Source: an uncultured Lutibacter sp.
GTDB taxonomy: Bacteria > Bacteroidota > Bacteroidia > Flavobacteriales > Flavobacteriaceae
NCBI GenBank assembly: GCA_913061425.1
Contig: CAJXUO010000082.1
Coordinates: 1-6,431 of the forward strand
Direction: 5' to 3'
DNA: 6,431 bases
Of this stretch, positions 1-5,857 are shown in pieces; position 1 is the stretch's first letter, and each line of letters opens with the position of its first letter. Both the position numbers and the translations under genes were made by a program. Below the pieces are notes generated by a model, which did not search any database, was not told the DNA's origin, and saw only the letters and a list, made by a program, of their open reading frames with translations.

Positions 1-2469
1 GTTTCAGCTTCAAACAGAGAAGAACTTGCAAATAAAATGGCTGAAGCTTTAGAAGTTATTCCAGGAGTAACTTTTGGTTTTCAACAACCTATCCAAATGC
101 GTTTTAATGAACTAATGACAGGAGTGCGTCAAGATGTGGCTGTAAAAATATATGGTGAAAATTTGGAAGAATTGTCAAAGTATGCGAATCAAATAGGAAA
201 AATAGCAGGTACTGTTGAGGGTGCTGTAGATATTTATATAGAAGAAGTTACAGGTGTGTCACAAATTGTGATTGATTATAACAGATCTCAATTGGCAAAA
301 TATGGTTTGGATATAAAATCTGTAAATAGCACTATTCAAGCAGCATTTGCAGGTTCATCTGCAGGATTGGTTTATGAAGGTGAAAAACAATTTGATTTGG
401 TTGTCCGTTTGGAAGGCGATTATAGAACGAGTCTTGCCGATGTTCAAAATCTATACATCCGTGGATCTCGCGGTCAACAAATACCTTTACAGCAAGTAGC
501 AACCGTTTCTATAGTTGATGGTCCTTATCAAATACAACGAGACAACACCCAAAGGCGAATAATAGCAGCCTTTAATGTCCGTAATCGTGATGTAGAAAGT
601 GTTGTTGAAGAAATTAGAAAAAAGATTGAAAATCAAGTCAATTTAGTTCCTGGTTATAGTATTAGTTATGGTGGTCAATTTGAAAATTTGGTAGAAGCAA
701 GACAGCGTTTGTCAATTGCCGTACCAATGGCGTTGTTACTAATTTTTATTTTACTGTATTTCACTTTTGGTTCTATTAAACAAGGTGTTTTAATTTTCAC
801 AGCTATTCCGTTATCTGCAATTGGCGGTGTTTTCGCACTTTGGATTCGTGATTTACCATTTAGTATTTCAGCAGGTGTTGGATTTATAGCATTATTTGGA
901 GTAGCAGTATTAAATGGTATTGTGCTAATTGCAGAATTTAACCGTCTTAAAAAGGAAGGTGTTTTAGATGTTTTTGAACGTATTTATCAAGGAACGAAGA
1001 CACGTTTACGTCCAGTAATAATGACAGCAGCTGTAGCCTCTTTAGGATTCTTGCCAATGGCAATTTCTCAAACTTCAGGAGCAGAAGTACAACGTCCTTT
1101 AGCGACTGTAGTGATTGGCGGATTAATTACAGCAACCTTTCTAACACTTATTGTATTGCCAATTCTTTATTATTATTCAGAAAAAAAATTAAAAATGAAA
1201 ACGAATAAATCGATTTTGTTGGTGCTTTTAAGTTTTTTTGGAAGTATATATTCTATAAATGCTCAAACAGCACAAGTAAAAGTATTTGACAATGTTGATA
1301 CTGTTATTGCAGCAGCATTAAAGAACAACCCAAATATTAAAATATCAAAATTGCAAACAGAACAAGAGCGAGTTTTAAAAGGAACTAGTTTCGATTTACC
1401 AAAAACCCAGTTTGGGTTGGAGTATGGTCAAACCAATAGTACAGTGGATACTGATACGAGATTTAGTATCAACCAAACTTTTGCGTTTCCAACGTTGTAT
1501 GGTAATCAAAGCAAACTTTCTAAAGCAAAAATAGTATCTAGCGAACTTAATCAAGAGGTTGTTAAAAATGAACTGATCGCTCAGGTAAAATCTGCTTATT
1601 ACCTATTGTGGTATTTTAAAAGTAAACAAAGCGCATTACAGAAGCAAGACAGTATTTACCAAAAATTTCAGTATGCTGCCAACTTGCGTTTTAAAATAGG
1701 AGAAAGTAATGCTTTAGAAAAAGCAACTGCCAGTGCAGAAGTAGCAGATATTAAAATTGCGATGCTAGATAATGCATCGGCTATTAAGGCGTATCAATTA
1801 CAGTTGCAAAATTTGTTACACTCAGAGAGTCTTATTGATATTAATGTAGGAGATTTAGAAGTTATACCTGTACTTTTTTCAAGTGAATTGATTGATAGTT
1901 TGTCGGTCAATAAAAACCCTTTGATTTCATTTTATAATTCAAAAATTGATGTTGCTGACAAAGAGCGTTCAGTTGAATTATCTAAAATGTTGCCAGATAT
2001 TACTTTAGGTTATTTCAATCAATCCTTTATTGGAAATGGAGAAACAGCAAACGGCACATCAACAGTATTCGATTCCGGAGACCGTTTTACAGGCGTACAA
2101 TTAGGCTTAAGTATTCCACTCTTTTTTAAGTCGCAGACATCAAATATTAACGCTGCAAAAATTCACAAAAAGGAAATCGAAACACAGTTAGAAGCGGTTA
2201 CTAATCACACAAAAATACAGTTACAAACAGCTTTAGAAGCATTAAAAAAAGACAGAGAAAACATGACCTTTTTTCGTCTCAACGCTCTGCCTCAAGCCGA
2301 ATTATTATTAAAAAATTCACAACGTGGATTTCAAGAAGGAGAAATCGAATATATAGAATATGTGCAAGGGCTTAATAGAGCTTTAACTATACAAACTAAA
2401 TATTTAGAGTATATCAATCAATATAATCAAACACTAATAACCATTGAAAAACTTACTGCAAATAACTAA
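1..2469 (+). CDS. CzcA-type heavy-metal RND efflux pump fused to a TolC-like outer-membrane factor (5' partial)
   Basis: The frame is open from base 1 with no start, so the ATG at 37 is internal; 822 codons are visible. Residues 1 to about 235 are the end of the second periplasmic (porter) domain, including the CzcA-like stretch around GGQFENLVEARQRL. Five membrane segments follow at roughly 238-258, 260-282, 287-313, 337-357 and 365-392, matching TM8-TM12 of RND pumps. TM10 reads GVAVLNGIVL and the TM11 region RLRPVIMTAAVASLGF, the pattern of CzcA (Zn/Co/Cd) rather than CusA (Cu/Ag, which has AEFG and RPKAM there), so divalent-cation export is inferred. Residues 399-422 look like a signal peptide ending INA|Q. 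Residues 423-822 form an outer-membrane-factor domain with two OEP-like, helix-rich halves. RND-OEP fusions are known in Bacteroidota; such full proteins run to about 1,400 residues. The adaptor gene follows after 4 bases. The TM4 proton-relay residues lie outside the window. Confidence 0.93.
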   Translation, partial: VSASNREELANKMAEALEVIPGVTFGFQQPIQMRFNELMTGVRQDVAVKIYGENLEELSKYANQIGKIAGTVEGAVDIYIEEVTGVSQIVIDYNRSQLAKYGLDIKSVNSTIQAAFAGSSAGLVYEGEKQFDLVVRLEGDYRTSLADVQNLYIRGSRGQQIPLQQVATVSIVDGPYQIQRDNTQRRIIAAFNVRNRDVESVVEEIRKKIENQVNLVPGYSISYGGQFENLVEARQRLSIAVPMALLLIFILLYFTFGSIKQGVLIFTAIPLSAIGGVFALWIRDLPFSISAGVGFIALFGVAVLNGIVLIAEFNRLKKEGVLDVFERIYQGTKTRLRPVIMTAAVASLGFLPMAISQTSGAEVQRPLATVVIGGLITATFLTLIVLPILYYYSEKKLKMKTNKSILLVLLSFFGSIYSINAQTAQVKVFDNVDTVIAAALKNNPNIKISKLQTEQERVLKGTSFDLPKTQFGLEYGQTNSTVDTDTRFSINQTFAFPTLYGNQSKLSKAKIVSSELNQEVVKNELIAQVKSAYYLLWYFKSKQSALQKQDSIYQKFQYAANLRFKIGESNALEKATASAEVADIKIAMLDNASAIKAYQLQLQNLLHSESLIDINVGDLEVIPVLFSSELIDSLSVNKNPLISFYNSKIDVADKERSVELSKMLPDITLGYFNQSFIGNGETANGTSTVFDSGDRFTGVQLGLSIPLFFKSQTSNINAAKIHKKEIETQLEAVTNHTKIQLQTALEALKKDRENMTFFRLNALPQAELLLKNSQRGFQEGEIEYIEYVQGLNRALTIQTKYLEYINQYNQTLITIEKLTANN
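1195..1266 (+). other. Internal signal-peptide-like segment at the pump/channel junction
   Basis: Within the fused frame an ATG codon at 1195 opens a segment that looks like a free-standing Sec signal peptide. It has a basic start (MKTNKS), a hydrophobic core (ILLVLLSFFG) and a small-residue end SINA before Q, the usual flavobacterial signal peptidase I site. It sits just after the last RND membrane helix, whose C-terminal end is cytoplasmic in the family. The segment would therefore be placed to re-insert the chain and carry the channel domain to the periplasm. Whether it is cleaved, left as an extra membrane anchor, or used as an internal translation start cannot be read from the DNA. Confidence 0.7.
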
Positions 2470-2473
2470 AGAT

Positions 2474-3664
2474 ATGAAAAATATACACTATAAAATAATA
2501 ATATTTTCTATACTGATTTTAGTATTAGGATGTAAAGACAAACCAACTATTATGGTTGAAGAGGCTCATGAAACAGAAAATGAGAATATAGTTGAACTCA
2601 CTGATGCACAGTTTGCACAAACCGAAATTAAGATTGGTAAAATAGAGAAACGAAAAATAGGTCACGAAATCACCGTAAATGGTGTAATAGATGTGCCGCC
2701 ACAAGGGAATATATCTGTGACAGTTCCCTATGGAGGTTTTTTAAAATATACTGCAATGCTTCCAGGAAGCAAGCTAAAAAAGGGTCAGGTTGTTGCAACT
2801 GTTGAGAACCCAGAGTTTATTGAGTTCCAAAGAGACTATTTAGAAGCATTGGCAAAGAATGAGTATTTAAAAGCAGATTTTGAGCGTCAGCAAATATTAA
2901 ATAATGAAGAAGTAACTTCTGCAAAAGTATTCCAAAAAGCAAAAAGTAATTATTTTATCAATAAAGCGAATGTACAAGCCTTGGAAAGTAAGTTACGGTT
3001 GATTGGGATTAATCCCTCTAACGTAAAAAGCGGCAAGATTTCTTCAGTTATAAATGTATATTCTCCAATTAACGGTATTGTTAGAGAGGTCTATATCAAT
3101 ACAGGAAAATATTTTAAGCCGCAGGATGTCTTGATGGATATTACAGACGCATCAGATTTGCACGTAGAACTTAAAGTATATGAAGATGACATTCCATTAA
3201 TCAAAATTGGTCAACGTATCCGTTTTAGATTGGCAAATGCACCTAAAAAATGGATGGAAGCAGAGGTGTTTCTAATTGCTAATAATGTTCGTGACGATAG
3301 GACAATTACCATTCATGGTCATTTAAAAGAGAATAATGAAGAATTATTACCAGGAATGTTTGTCAATGCTAATATAGAAGTAGAGACTCTTGAGCAGTAT
3401 GCTACTCCTGAAGAAGCTATTGTGCGATTTGAGGGAAAGCATTATATTTTTAAATCTTTAGGAAGTCGAAAAGAAGGCGAACAAATGATGAATGATTTTG
3501 AAATGGTCGAAATCATTAAAGGAAGCGAAGAAGAAGGTTTTGTGGCGGTCACTTTTGAAGATAAATCTGAAGATGTTACAAAAATGGATATTGTTTTAAA
3601 GGACGCGTTTACACTTTTGGCTAAAGCAAAAAACAGTGAAGAAGAAGGCGGTCACGGACATTAA
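2474..3664 (+). CDS. CzcB/CusB-type efflux RND periplasmic adaptor subunit, lipoprotein
   Basis: This 396-residue membrane-fusion protein would link the RND pump to the outer-membrane channel. The ATG at 2474 is chosen because it gives a clean lipoprotein signal, a hydrophobic stretch (residues 8-18) ending in lipobox LVLGC with lipidated Cys20. The in-frame TTG at 2444 would add ten polar residues and overlap the upstream gene. Approximate domains are: first barrel-sandwich (lipoyl-like) half 75-110 with KLKKGQVVATVENPEF; alpha-hairpin/coiled coil 111-178; second lipoyl half 190-224 (VYSPINGIVREVYINTGKYF); beta-barrel 226-305 with LLPGMFVNANIEVE; and a membrane-proximal domain 306-385. The acidic tail ends EEEGGHGH, and further His and Glu residues follow the lipobox, so metal contact is possible but inferred. 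The gene starts 4 bases after the pump/channel stop, so translation is probably coupled. The product is 30-40 residues longer than minimal adaptors, which is normal for metal types. Confidence 0.93.
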   Translation: MKNIHYKIIIFSILILVLGCKDKPTIMVEEAHETENENIVELTDAQFAQTEIKIGKIEKRKIGHEITVNGVIDVPPQGNISVTVPYGGFLKYTAMLPGSKLKKGQVVATVENPEFIEFQRDYLEALAKNEYLKADFERQQILNNEEVTSAKVFQKAKSNYFINKANVQALESKLRLIGINPSNVKSGKISSVINVYSPINGIVREVYINTGKYFKPQDVLMDITDASDLHVELKVYEDDIPLIKIGQRIRFRLANAPKKWMEAEVFLIANNVRDDRTITIHGHLKENNEELLPGMFVNANIEVETLEQYATPEEAIVRFEGKHYIFKSLGSRKEGEQMMNDFEMVEIIKGSEEEGFVAVTFEDKSEDVTKMDIVLKDAFTLLAKAKNSEEEGGHGH

Positions 3665-3687
3665 TATTATTTTTAAACTTCACATAG

Positions 3688-4452
3688 TTGACAAAATCAG
3701 AACTCAAAGAATTTTTAGATAACAAAGTTGAACAATACAACAGCCCTAAGTTTATTGAGTCAGACCCTATTCAAATTCCACATCAGTTTACTAAAAAAGA
3801 AGATATTGAAATCACGGCGTTTTTAACAGCAACAATTGCTTGGGGAAAACGCCAAATGATCATCAAGAACTCTAATAGAATGGTCGAAATCATGGATAAT
3901 TCTCCATATGACTATGTGATGAATCATTCTGAAACTGACTTAGAGAAAACAGCACCGTTTGTTCATCGCACTTTTAATGGTGATGATTTCTCTTTTTTTG
4001 TCAAATCTCTTCAAAATATTTATCTGCATCATAACGGACTGGAAGGTGTTTTTAATCAATTTACGGTTGATGAGAATAACAAACGAGTGATTCATAATTT
4101 TAAGAAAGTTTTTTTTGAAGTTTCACATCAAAGTAGAACGATGAAACACGTTTCTGATCCAATGAAAGGAAGTGCTTCAAAACGAATTAACATGTTTTTA
4201 CGTTGGATGGTTCGCAGAGATAATGCAGGCGTAGACTTTGGGCTATGGAAAGACATTCCAATGTCCAAATTATCTTGTCCTCTTGACGTTCATAGTGGAA
4301 ATGTTGCGCGTAAATTACGATTACTCAGAAGAAAACAAAACGATTGGAAGGCTTTGGAAGAGCTAGATACAAACCTAAGAAAATTGGATGCTAATGACCC
4401 AACAAAATACGATTTCGCCCTTTTTGGATTGGGAGTTTTTGAAAAATTTTGA
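3688..4452 (+). CDS. TIGR02757/DUF2400 family protein, function unknown (TTG start)
   Basis: The product has 254 residues and no signal peptide or membrane helix, so it is probably cytoplasmic. I recognise the family by its conserved stretches: MTKSELKEFL at the start, ESDPIQIPHQF (24-34), FLTATIAWGKR (45-55), FVHRTFNGDDF (91-101), RINMFLRWMVRRDN (166-179), the PLDVH stretch (198-202) with ARKLRLLRRKQ (207-217), and the end FALFGLGVFEKF. The start must be TTG at 3688: an in-frame TAG lies immediately before it (3685-3687), and the first in-frame ATG is residue 57, which would remove conserved sequence. The C-terminal half (Arg/Lys-rich helices, PLD-x-H, an aromatic and Asp-rich end) vaguely recalls helix-hairpin-helix DNA glycosylases, but this is only an impression. 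The gap to the adaptor gene is 23 bases with no terminator, so read-through from the efflux operon is likely; a functional link to metal export is not implied. Confidence 0.88.
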   Translation: MTKSELKEFLDNKVEQYNSPKFIESDPIQIPHQFTKKEDIEITAFLTATIAWGKRQMIIKNSNRMVEIMDNSPYDYVMNHSETDLEKTAPFVHRTFNGDDFSFFVKSLQNIYLHHNGLEGVFNQFTVDENNKRVIHNFKKVFFEVSHQSRTMKHVSDPMKGSASKRINMFLRWMVRRDNAGVDFGLWKDIPMSKLSCPLDVHSGNVARKLRLLRRKQNDWKALEELDTNLRKLDANDPTKYDFALFGLGVFEKF

Positions 4453-4459
4453 TATTTTA

Positions 4460-4507
4460 CGTCATTCTGAATTTATTTCAGAAACGCAAACACATTTTCA
4501 GAGTAAC
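4460..4507. repeat. Degenerate palindromic intergenic repeat (REP-like)
   Basis: The left arm GTCATTCTGA (4461-4470) and the right arm TCAGAGTAAC (4498-4507) are inverted copies matching at 8 of 10 positions. As RNA, 9 of the 10 positions pair if one G-U pair is counted. Inside, TTCTGAA (4465-4471) and TTCAGAA (4477-4483) form a competing 7-bp hairpin with a 5-base loop. The left half, which would read VILNLFQ if translated, resembles from memory a palindromic repeat scattered between genes in many Bacteroidota. The right half has diverged, so this looks like an old copy. It lies between two convergent genes, a usual place for such elements. Confidence 0.6.
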
Positions 4508-4520
4508 AATATGATTTTTT
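4461..4520 (+). terminator. Possible intrinsic terminator of the efflux/TIGR02757 transcript
   Basis: The 10-bp imperfect stem of the palindromic repeat (4461-4470 with 4498-4507) is followed after 7 bases by six T residues (4515-4520). It lies just downstream of the TGA at 4450-4452 and before the convergent trpS gene. The long AT-rich stem, the large loop and the spacer make it a weak terminator. No T-run follows the hairpin on the minus strand, so it would not obviously stop trpS transcription. Confidence 0.4.
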
Positions 4521-4541
4521 AGCTATCGCCCTCGCGATGAT

Positions 4542-5510
4542 TTAATAACCTAGTTTAGCTCTAACTCTTTGCAGCACATCATTAGCAACCTTTTGGGCTT
4601 TTTGAGCACCAATTTCAAGGGCCTTGTCAATTTCATTAAGGTTATTCATAAAATAAGTATAACGCTCTCTTTCAACTGCAAATCTTTCTACTAATAATTC
4701 AAAAAAGGCTTGTTTTGCATGACCATAACCATAGTTTCCGCCTTCATAATTAGAACGCATTGTTGTTATTTGCTCTTCTGATGCTAATAATTTATATAGC
4801 GCAAACAAATTACATGTATCAGGATTTTTAGGATCTTCAAGAGGCGTAGAATCCGTTTCAATCTTCATTACTTGCTTTCTCAATTTTTTATCATCAAGAA
4901 ATATATTGATAATATTGTTTTGAGATTTACTCATTTTCCCTCCATTAGTTCCTGGAACATACATTGTGCCTTCTTGAATTTTTGCTTCTGGGGGAACTAA
5001 AGTGTCACCCATTTGATGGTTAAATCTATTAGCAACATCGCGAGACATTTCGAGATGCTGTAATTGATCTTTTCCTACAGGAACAATCTCAGCGTCATAT
5101 AAAAGGATGTCTGCAGCCATTAACATTGGATAGGTAAACAATCCAGAATTTACATCTTCTAATCTGTCAGCTTTATCTTTAAAACTATGAGCGAGTGTTA
5201 ACCTTTGAAAAGGATAAAAACAACTTAAATACCAAGTTAACTCAGTTACTTGAGGAACATCACTTTGACGATAAAAAACAGTTTTATTAATATCTAATTC
5301 ACATGCAAGCCATGCAGCAGCAGTGCTATAGGTGTTTTCTCTTAATGTTTTTCCATCTTTTATTTGGGTTAAAGAATGCATATCTGCAATGAATAAAAAT
5401 GATTCGTTATCACTGCTTTTAGACATTTTAATTGCAGGTAAAATTGCTCCTAAAATATTTCCGAGATGAGGTGTTCCAGTACTTTGTACTCCTGTAAGAA
5501 TTCTTGACAT
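4542..5510 (-). CDS. trpS: Tryptophanyl-tRNA synthetase (TrpRS)
   Basis: This class Ic aminoacyl-tRNA synthetase activates L-tryptophan with ATP and charges tRNA-Trp in the cytoplasm. The product has 322 residues, within the family's normal range. The ATG at 5508-5510 gives the standard start MSRILTGVQSTGTPHLGN; the in-frame ATG at 5553-5555 would add 15 unrelated residues and lies upstream of the likely promoter. Visible motifs are the HIGH-type PHLGN (14-18) and the tryptophan pocket GLFTYPMLMAADILLY (123-138), with Asp134 probably equivalent to the Trp-binding Asp132 of the Geobacillus enzyme. VPVGKDQLQH follows (143-152), then the catalytic-loop KMSKS (192-196) after GTNGG. A second KMSKS occurs by chance at 28-32. 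The gene is convergent with the TIGR02757 gene, seems to be a single-gene transcript, and shows no damage. Confidence 0.97.
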   Translation of the reverse strand: MSRILTGVQSTGTPHLGNILGAILPAIKMSKSSDNESFLFIADMHSLTQIKDGKTLRENTYSTAAAWLACELDINKTVFYRQSDVPQVTELTWYLSCFYPFQRLTLAHSFKDKADRLEDVNSGLFTYPMLMAADILLYDAEIVPVGKDQLQHLEMSRDVANRFNHQMGDTLVPPEAKIQEGTMYVPGTNGGKMSKSQNNIINIFLDDKKLRKQVMKIETDSTPLEDPKNPDTCNLFALYKLLASEEQITTMRSNYEGGNYGYGHAKQAFFELLVERFAVERERYTYFMNNLNEIDKALEIGAQKAQKVANDVLQRVRAKLGY

Positions 5511-5531
5511 TAGTAATGTTATATATTTTGA

Positions 5532-5539
5532 CAAAAATA
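5532..5539 (-). promoter_or_regulatory. Bacteroidota -7 promoter element for trpS
   Basis: Read on the minus strand, TATTTTTG exactly fits the Bacteroidota primary-sigma -7 consensus TAnnTTTG, 21 bases before the trpS ATG. The -33 region falls in the T-run of the upstream terminator and has TTTT rather than the preferred TTTG. Transcription would start roughly 15 bases before the ATG. The spacing supports the 5510 start over the longer frame. Confidence 0.5.
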
Positions 5540-5555
5540 GCAATTTAAACTGCAT

Positions 5556-5578
5556 AAAAAAAGCGACTTAAAAGCCGC
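5556..5578 (-). terminator. Intrinsic terminator upstream of trpS
   Basis: On the minus strand GCGGCTT (5578-5572) pairs with AAGTCGC (5569-5563), including one G-U pair. The stem has six to seven base pairs and a tight TT or TTTA loop, followed directly by seven T residues (5562-5556). The form is typical of a Rho-independent terminator. It would end transcription arriving from the right on the minus strand, from the decayed small gene or its ancestor, and insulate trpS. Its T-run overlaps the -33 region of the trpS promoter. Confidence 0.65.
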
Positions 5579-5769
5579 GCCAAAGATCCCTTGAACTAAA
5601 TCACAAACAAGACCCTCTACAAATCCAACACTTAGAGTGGTAAATAGCCAGTTTCCAACAAATTCAGCTAAAAAACCGAGGATAATTAATTAGAAGACCA
5701 AAACAACTCCTTTTCATAACAGTTCAGCAATAAACCCACAATCGCTCCAATAATAATAGAATACAACAT
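5564..5769 (-). pseudogene. Probable remnant of a small hydrophobic protein gene
   Basis: This is the main content of the 347-base gap between trpS and the acyltransferase gene. On the minus strand an ATG at 5767-5769 begins MLYSIIIGAIVG. One base of shift near 5737 then leads into GFIAELL, a TGA (5714-5716), KGVVLVF, a TAA (5690-5692), and finally about 40 open codons beginning LIILGFLAEFVGNWLF and continuing GFVEGLV and QGIFGAAFK, up to the terminator at 5556-5578. The joined reading is glycine-rich and hydrophobic, like a small membrane protein, and its end meets a terminator, as a real gene's would. One frameshift and two stops are needed to break it, so decay is the simplest reading. The family is not recognised. 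It could instead be chance coding-like sequence, and the 27-residue frame 5686-5769 alone is not a convincing gene. Confidence 0.45.
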
Positions 5770-5844
5770 AATGAATAATTTAACTTAAACAAAACAGTCT
5801 GTAAATCAAACATTTGAAGTTCAGTAATACTGGTCTAAAAAATG

Positions 5845-5852
5845 TATTTTTG
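5845..5852 (+). promoter_or_regulatory. Candidate -7 promoter element for the acyltransferase gene
   Basis: TATTTTTG is an exact match to the Bacteroidota TAnnTTTG consensus, but it ends only 5 bases before the ATG at 5858. With usual spacing, transcription would begin at or next to that ATG, giving a leaderless or nearly leaderless message. No TTTG is found at the expected -33 distance; the nearest, at 5813-5816, is 28 bases upstream, which is too far. In AT-rich DNA an 8-base match with two free positions may be chance. Confidence 0.3.
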
Positions 5853-5857
5853 AACAC

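Noticed and set aside
37..39. ATG at 37 as the start of the efflux pump gene
   Set aside because: The frame is open back to base 1 with fitting sequence (SASNREELANK), and this position corresponds to the middle of an RND pump. The gene begins outside the window.
2444..2473. TTG start giving the adaptor ten more residues
   Set aside because: It overlaps the upstream coding end and puts polar residues before the lipoprotein signal; the ATG at 2474 gives a normal signal with lipobox LVLGC.
4525..4538. Hairpin ATCGC/GCGAT as trpS terminator
   Set aside because: It has only five base pairs, and on the minus strand it is followed by A residues, not a T-run, so it lacks the form of an intrinsic terminator.
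5511..5555. Extended trpS start at 5555
   Set aside because: The 15 extra residues do not resemble TrpRS, and the likely -7 promoter element (5532-5539) lies inside the extension.
5686..5769. Intact 27-residue small protein on the minus strand
   Set aside because: It is short, and its end (NCYEKELFWSSN) looks like out-of-frame sequence; the shifted frame continues more convincingly, so it is treated as part of a broken gene.
5511..5857. Riboswitch, T-box-like leader or small RNA in the trpS/plsC gap
   Set aside because: The trpS leader is predicted to be only about 15-20 bases, and no conserved T-box or other structured leader was seen; the terminator lies upstream of the promoter rather than within a leader.
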